This document shows, piece by piece, positions 60,614-64,000 of a DNA stretch of 64,000 nt. How positions within the stretch are numbered: the first letter of the stretch is position 1; every line of letters begins with the position of its first letter. The position numbers and the translations under genes are program-made. The notes beneath the pieces are model-generated. The model searched no databases. It was not told the DNA's origin and saw only the letters and a program-made list of their open reading frames with translations. Source of the stretch: Rhodococcus wratislaviensis (GTDB lineage: Bacteria > Actinomycetota > Actinomycetes > Mycobacteriales > Mycobacteriaceae); the NCBI RefSeq assembly GCF_900455735.1, contig NZ_UAUI01000029.1, forward strand, positions 186,001 to 250,000, in the 5' to 3' direction.

Positions 60614-61116
60614 CGCTGCACGTCCTCGACATCGAGTCGCGTGATGTGACGGCCGAGGCGCTCGGTCTCGTCGTGAACGCCGAAACACCGCTTCCGCTGG
60701 CCGAACTCACCATCACGCACGGTGACGACCGGGTGACGCTCGCAGTTCTCGGGGCGTCGCACGCGGTGACGGCGTCCGCCGCGGGAAGCCGGATCACCGA
60801 ACAGGTGTCGTGCGATGCGATCCGGGCCGGCGGCAGGCCGCTGCCGGTATCCGACAGCGCGAGCGGATACCGGTTCGACTCGACCACCGACACCGTCGAC
60901 CGCACCCACCTCGAGCAGACCGCCGACTGGCTGCGGCGCCAGGCCACCGAGGTGGACGGGTGGATCTGCGGGACGTTCCCCGGCGACCACACCGCACTGA
61001 CCGCGCTCACCGCGACGCGTGAACATTCCGGCGGATGGGCCTGGCAGACCTGGCATCTGTACCCAGGAGACAAGGGTGGGGTGATCGTGAAAACTCGAAG
61101 CAGGTGGCAGCCGTGA
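60610..61116 (+). CDS. DUF2617 family protein
   Basis: The 168-residue soluble protein matches the DUF2617 pattern, with the WICGTFPGDHTALTALTA segment and a C-terminal WAWQTWHLYPG. No catalytic residues are clear. It begins with GTG overlapping the DUF4178 stop and ends overlapping the DUF4247 start, so all three are coupled. Homologues occur in the same spermidine-synthase-linked operons. Confidence 0.8.
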   Translation: MTLHVLDIESRDVTAEALGLVVNAETPLPLAELTITHGDDRVTLAVLGASHAVTASAAGSRITEQVSCDAIRAGGRPLPVSDSASGYRFDSTTDTVDRTHLEQTADWLRRQATEVDGWICGTFPGDHTALTALTATREHSGGWAWQTWHLYPGDKGGVIVKTRSRWQP

Positions 61117-61526
61117 CCCGGTTCAGTGCGCGCATGCGGCTCGCCCCGATGCTGCTCCTGGTTTTTGCCGCGACCGCGTGCGGAGGCGGTGTCCGCGACT
61201 ACATCGCCGACGCGTACGCCCTGCAGAACACCGCAGGCGACGCGAAGACATACACGTCGAACGACCCGGTGGGGACGACCGTCTCGAACATCGTCGCCGA
61301 GGAGGAACCGGCAGCACGGAAGGCGGACGGCGGCAGCGAATACCTGCGCTACGACGACGACATCGTCACGGTCAGCGCCGGACCGGGTGGCGGGAGCCTC
61401 GTCCGCGTCGAAGACATCGACGGACGCTACCGGAGCGGTGGGTTCGCCTATCTGGGGCCCGGTTTCAACCCCGGTTCGCCTGCGGGCGGCGCCAGCGGCA
61501 GCGGCGGATCCGGGAGCGCGAAATGA
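61113..61526 (+). CDS. DUF4247 lipoprotein
   Basis: The 137-residue product has an export signal with a lipobox-like end LLLVFAATACGGG, so it is probably anchored outside by lipid. The body has the DUF4247 pattern (YLRYDDDIVTVSAGPGGGS, then VEDIDGRYRSGGFAYLGPGF) and ends in a flexible Gly/Ser tail. The GTG at 61113 overlaps the DUF2617 stop. It gives the operon an extracytoplasmic component. Confidence 0.8.
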   Translation: MTRFSARMRLAPMLLLVFAATACGGGVRDYIADAYALQNTAGDAKTYTSNDPVGTTVSNIVAEEEPAARKADGGSEYLRYDDDIVTVSAGPGGGSLVRVEDIDGRYRSGGFAYLGPGFNPGSPAGGASGSGGSGSAK

Positions 61527-61554
61527 CAGAGAACACTCGACTCGGGAGAAGCGC

Positions 61555-62025
61555 GTGAACACCACCTACACGGCGGCAGCAACGGAAATCGGCACGGTCG
61601 ACGTCGGACTGCTCGCCGTCGGCATGCTCGGCACCCTGGCATACTTCGTCATCGGCATCGCCGTCCTCGGAGTCGGCTTCGCGGTACTCGACCTCGCCAC
61701 CCCCGGCAATCTCCGGCACCAGGTGTACGTCGACAAGAACCCCAACGCGGCAATCCTGCTGGCGTCGAACCACCTCGCCCTCGCCGTCGTCGTGGTCACG
61801 GCGATCCTCACCAGCTCCGACGGATTCGCGCAGGGACTGGCCGATTCCGCGGTCTACGGCCTCTTCGGGGTGCTGCTGCAGGTCATCGCGCTGCGCCTGA
61901 TGAATCTGCTGCTGCCGGGGCAACTCGTCGGTCTGGTGGGGAACCCGCAGATGTGCGGTGCCGCGTGGGCGGTCGGTGCGAGCCTCTTCGCCATCGGCCT
62001 CGTGAACGCCGCCGCACTCACCTGA
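61555..62025 (+). CDS. DUF350 membrane protein
   Basis: The 156-residue protein has four hydrophobic helices and the DUF350 conserved loop KNPNAAILLASNHLALAVVV. Relatives include E. coli YjfL. DUF350 proteins often occur with spermidine-synthase-like and DUF4178/DUF4247 genes. It begins with GTG at 61555 and the synthase gene follows after 4 bp. Transport or membrane sensing is a guess only. Confidence 0.82.
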   Translation: MNTTYTAAATEIGTVDVGLLAVGMLGTLAYFVIGIAVLGVGFAVLDLATPGNLRHQVYVDKNPNAAILLASNHLALAVVVVTAILTSSDGFAQGLADSAVYGLFGVLLQVIALRLMNLLLPGQLVGLVGNPQMCGAAWAVGASLFAIGLVNAAALT

Positions 62026-62029
62026 TCTC

Positions 62030-63601
62030 GTGACCACCACAGCGGCAGAGCCGAATTCCTCCACCACCCGCGCGCTCGGCGGGCGGGCCAGGGCGTTCCT
62101 GCTCGCCGCGGTGGCCGCGTGTGCGGCGTGCGGGCTGATCTACGAACTCGCGCTGCTGACACTGTCGGTCAGTCTGACCGGCGGCGGAATCACCCAGACG
62201 TCGCTGATCGTCGCGGGTTTCGTGGCCGCACTCGGGGTGGGTGCCCTCGCCGCCAAGCCGCTCCTCTCCACCGCGGCCGCGTCGTTCGTGGTCGTCGAGA
62301 TCGTTCTCGGACTCGTCGGCGGGTTCAGTGCAGTGACCCTGTACGTGACGTTCACGTTCTTCGGTTCCAGCGCAATCGTTCTGGTACTCGCCACCGCGCT
62401 GATCGGTGTGCTGGTGGGCGCCGAGGTGCCGTTGCTGATGACGCTGCTGCAGTCGGGCCGCAGCGACACCGACGCCGAGAGCACCGGAAAGGTGCTGGCG
62501 AACCTCAACGCCGCCGACTACGCAGGTGCCCTGGTCGGTGGCCTGCTCTGGCCGTTCGTCCTGCTGCCGATCGCCGGGATGATCCGCGGCGCCGCGATCA
62601 CCGGCATCATCAATCTCGTCGCCGCCGCAGTGGTCGCGCTGATCCTGCTGCGGTGGCAGTTGAGTCTGCGCACCCGATTGCTCGCGGTCGTGGCGCTGCT
62701 CGTCGCCGCCGCGTGCATCGCGGTACTGCTGGTGCGCGCCGACGGCATCGAGACCACGTCGCGGCAACGTCTCTACACCGATCCCGTCGTCGCCGCGGAG
62801 AGGTCGCAGTACCAGGAGATCGTCGTCACCGAGCGTGAGGGAGACGTGCGGCTCTTCCTCGACGGCGACCTCCAGTTCTCCAGCATCGACGAACATCGGT
62901 ACACCGAATCCCTGGTGTACCCCGCGATGGCGGACGACCCGAAACGGGTACTGATCCTCGGCGGGGGCGATGGCCTCGCCGCCCGAGAGGTCCTGCGACT
63001 GTCCGGGGTCGAGGAGATCGTGCAGGTGGAACTCGATCCTGCGGTCATCGAACTCGCGAACACCCGGCTGTCCGGGCTGAACCAGGGAGCGCTGCAGAAC
63101 CCGCGCGTGCACGTGGTCCTCGACGATGCGTTCCGGTGGTTGCGCGACGCACCGGACTCGGGATTCGACGCCGTCATCGTGGACCTCCCCGACCCCGACA
63201 CCCCGGCGCTCGGGCGCCTGTACTCCACCGAGTTCTACGGTCTCGCCGCCGCCGCACTGAACCCCGGCGGACTGATGGTGGTGCAGTCGGGAAGCCCCTA
63301 TTCGACGCCGGACGCGTACTGGCGCACCACGTCGACCGTCGCGTCGGCGGGTCTGGCCGTCACGCCGTACCACGTGCTGGTGCCGAGCTTCGGGGACTGG
63401 GGTTACGTCCTTGCCCGGCGCGGACCCGAACCGCCGGCCCTGCGCCTGCCCCACGACGCCCCCGAACTGCGCTTCCTCGACGAGCCGACCCTCGCCGCGT
63501 CCGCGATCTTCCCGCGCGACCGCCCCCGTCGCGAGCTCGAGCCCTCGACCCTCGACCGCCCGCGCATCGTCGACGACATGCGGAAGGGCTACGAGCGCTG
63601 A
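62030..63601 (+). CDS. membrane-fused spermidine synthase-like protein
   Basis: The 523-residue protein has seven or so N-terminal membrane helices (residues 20-230) and a C-terminal polyamine aminopropyltransferase domain. The SAM/dcSAM-binding run VLILGGGDGLAAREVLRL, then VELDPAVIELAN and VIVDLPDPDTPALG, is intact; the Asp of the synthase active site is in VDLPDPD. A soluble spermidine synthase lacks such helices, so the reaction is probably at the membrane. Starts at GTG 62030. It ends the five-gene operon. Confidence 0.87.
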   Translation: MTTTAAEPNSSTTRALGGRARAFLLAAVAACAACGLIYELALLTLSVSLTGGGITQTSLIVAGFVAALGVGALAAKPLLSTAAASFVVVEIVLGLVGGFSAVTLYVTFTFFGSSAIVLVLATALIGVLVGAEVPLLMTLLQSGRSDTDAESTGKVLANLNAADYAGALVGGLLWPFVLLPIAGMIRGAAITGIINLVAAAVVALILLRWQLSLRTRLLAVVALLVAAACIAVLLVRADGIETTSRQRLYTDPVVAAERSQYQEIVVTEREGDVRLFLDGDLQFSSIDEHRYTESLVYPAMADDPKRVLILGGGDGLAAREVLRLSGVEEIVQVELDPAVIELANTRLSGLNQGALQNPRVHVVLDDAFRWLRDAPDSGFDAVIVDLPDPDTPALGRLYSTEFYGLAAAALNPGGLMVVQSGSPYSTPDAYWRTTSTVASAGLAVTPYHVLVPSFGDWGYVLARRGPEPPALRLPHDAPELRFLDEPTLAASAIFPRDRPRRELEPSTLDRPRIVDDMRKGYER

Positions 63602-63607
63602 GCACCC

Positions 63608-63647
63608 GTGAGTACTTGTCAACCGCCGGGCGTTAACAAGTACTCAC
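63608..63647. terminator. long hairpin between convergent synthase and IclR genes
   Basis: Arms at 63608-63623 and 63632-63647 pair over 16 positions with one mismatch and an 8-base loop. The element fills nearly all of the 49 bp between the two stop codons, so it should end both transcripts. The outer 12 bases of each arm pair perfectly (GTGAGTACTTGT). Confidence 0.8.
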
Positions 63648-63650
63648 AGG

Positions 63651-64000
63651 TCAGCGCAGCAGGTTGCCGAGCGTGCGGGCGGCGTCCACGACCGCTGAAC
63701 CCAGCGACTCCTCGTCGGGCATCTCGAAGATCGACACGCCCACGCTCGCGAGTGCATCGCCGCGCCGCCCGGAAATGGCCGCGGAGACACCGAGTACGGA
63801 CGGGATCACCTCGCCGTCGGTGACGGCGTAGCCCCTAGCTCGGGCCACGGTCACCTCTTCGCGTTCACCCTCGACCGCGGGGAGCGCGGCGAGGATCGCC
63901 AGTCCCGCCGAACCGCGGTCGACGGGATCGACCTGGCCGGGACGGAACGCGACGTGAACCTTCGCGCTGCGCGGTTCCACCACCATCAGGGCCCGGACTT
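63651..64000 (-). CDS. IclR-family regulator, C-terminal part (truncated by window end)
   Basis: The frame stays open leftward from the window edge to the stop at 63651. The visible 116 residues match the end of the IclR effector domain, with GSAGLAILAALPAVEG, ARARGYAVTDGEVIPSVLGV and ASVGVSIFEMPDEES. The helix-turn-helix lies outside. A methionine at 63986 is internal. Its target genes are not visible. Confidence 0.8.
   Translation of the reverse strand, partial: VRALMVVEPRSAKVHVAFRPGQVDPVDRGSAGLAILAALPAVEGEREEVTVARARGYAVTDGEVIPSVLGVSAAISGRRGDALASVGVSIFEMPDEESLGSAVVDAARTLGNLLR

Overview
The window is chromosomal DNA of a high-G+C actinomycete, most likely a Rhodococcus of the opacus/jostii type. 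The evidence is an IclR-controlled catechol operon, orphan ESX/PPE-type genes with a DUF3558 lipoprotein, a DUF222/HNH (13E12-type) gene behind a mycobacterial-type LexA box, IdeR/DtxR-type iron boxes, and many acyl-CoA dehydrogenase, SDR and TetR genes. The genus call is inference from gene content. No insertion sequence, phage, CRISPR array or rRNA was seen, and no gene-free stretch exceeds 300 bases. One initiator tRNA-Met is present.

Region by region. 1-2.7 kb: catABC (ortho-cleavage of catechol) with a divergent, truncated IclR regulator. 2.7-13.8 kb: a sugar-acid island with zwf-edd-eda, two ROK regulators, a sugar porter, a FadR-type GntR regulator, a GntP permease and gluconokinase. 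Together these take glucose 6-phosphate or gluconate to KDPG and on to pyruvate plus glyceraldehyde 3-phosphate (Entner-Doudoroff). 14-21.6 kb: an HSL-type hydrolase, a MarR/MFS divergent pair, and a leftward set of P450, FAD oxidoreductase, lipase and transglutaminase-like genes. 21.7-26 kb: tRNA-fMet, LON-domain and DUF309 genes, then a translationally coupled orphan ESX module (WXG100-like, DUF3558 lipoprotein, PPE-like, EspG-like). 26-27.5 kb: DUF222-HNH gene.

27.5-39.7 kb: an acyl-CoA catabolic region with three acyl-CoA dehydrogenases, four SDRs, a quinone oxidoreductase, three TetR regulators and an APH-like kinase. The coupled ACAD, APH-kinase and SDR genes resemble the parts of ACAD10/11 and of bacterial 4-hydroxyacid catabolism. 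One acyl-CoA dehydrogenase gene (31.9-33.1 kb) has strikingly different codon use over most of its length. 39.7-43.6 kb: a tightly overlapped alkylation-repair operon (Ogt, ECF-like sigma factor, second methyltransferase, 2OG-Fe(II) oxygenase, AlkB, AlkA). 43.6-49.1 kb: MMPL transporter, family-A DNA polymerase, a small protein and a YhgE/Pip-type membrane protein.

49.2-59.9 kb: an iron-regulated catecholate siderophore locus with a free aryl carrier protein, MFS exporter, Fe-siderophore-binding lipoprotein, a 2,360-residue DhbF-like NRPS (C-A-T-C-A-T-TE) and an isochorismatase. IdeR-box-like sequences precede its transcription units. The first adenylation domain carries the exact threonine code; the second has an unusual code. 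The genes for isochorismate synthase, DHB dehydrogenase and DHB-AMP ligase are not in the window. 60-63.6 kb: a five-gene operon DUF4178-DUF2617-DUF4247-DUF350-membrane spermidine synthase, a conserved set of unresolved function. The window ends inside a second IclR-type gene.
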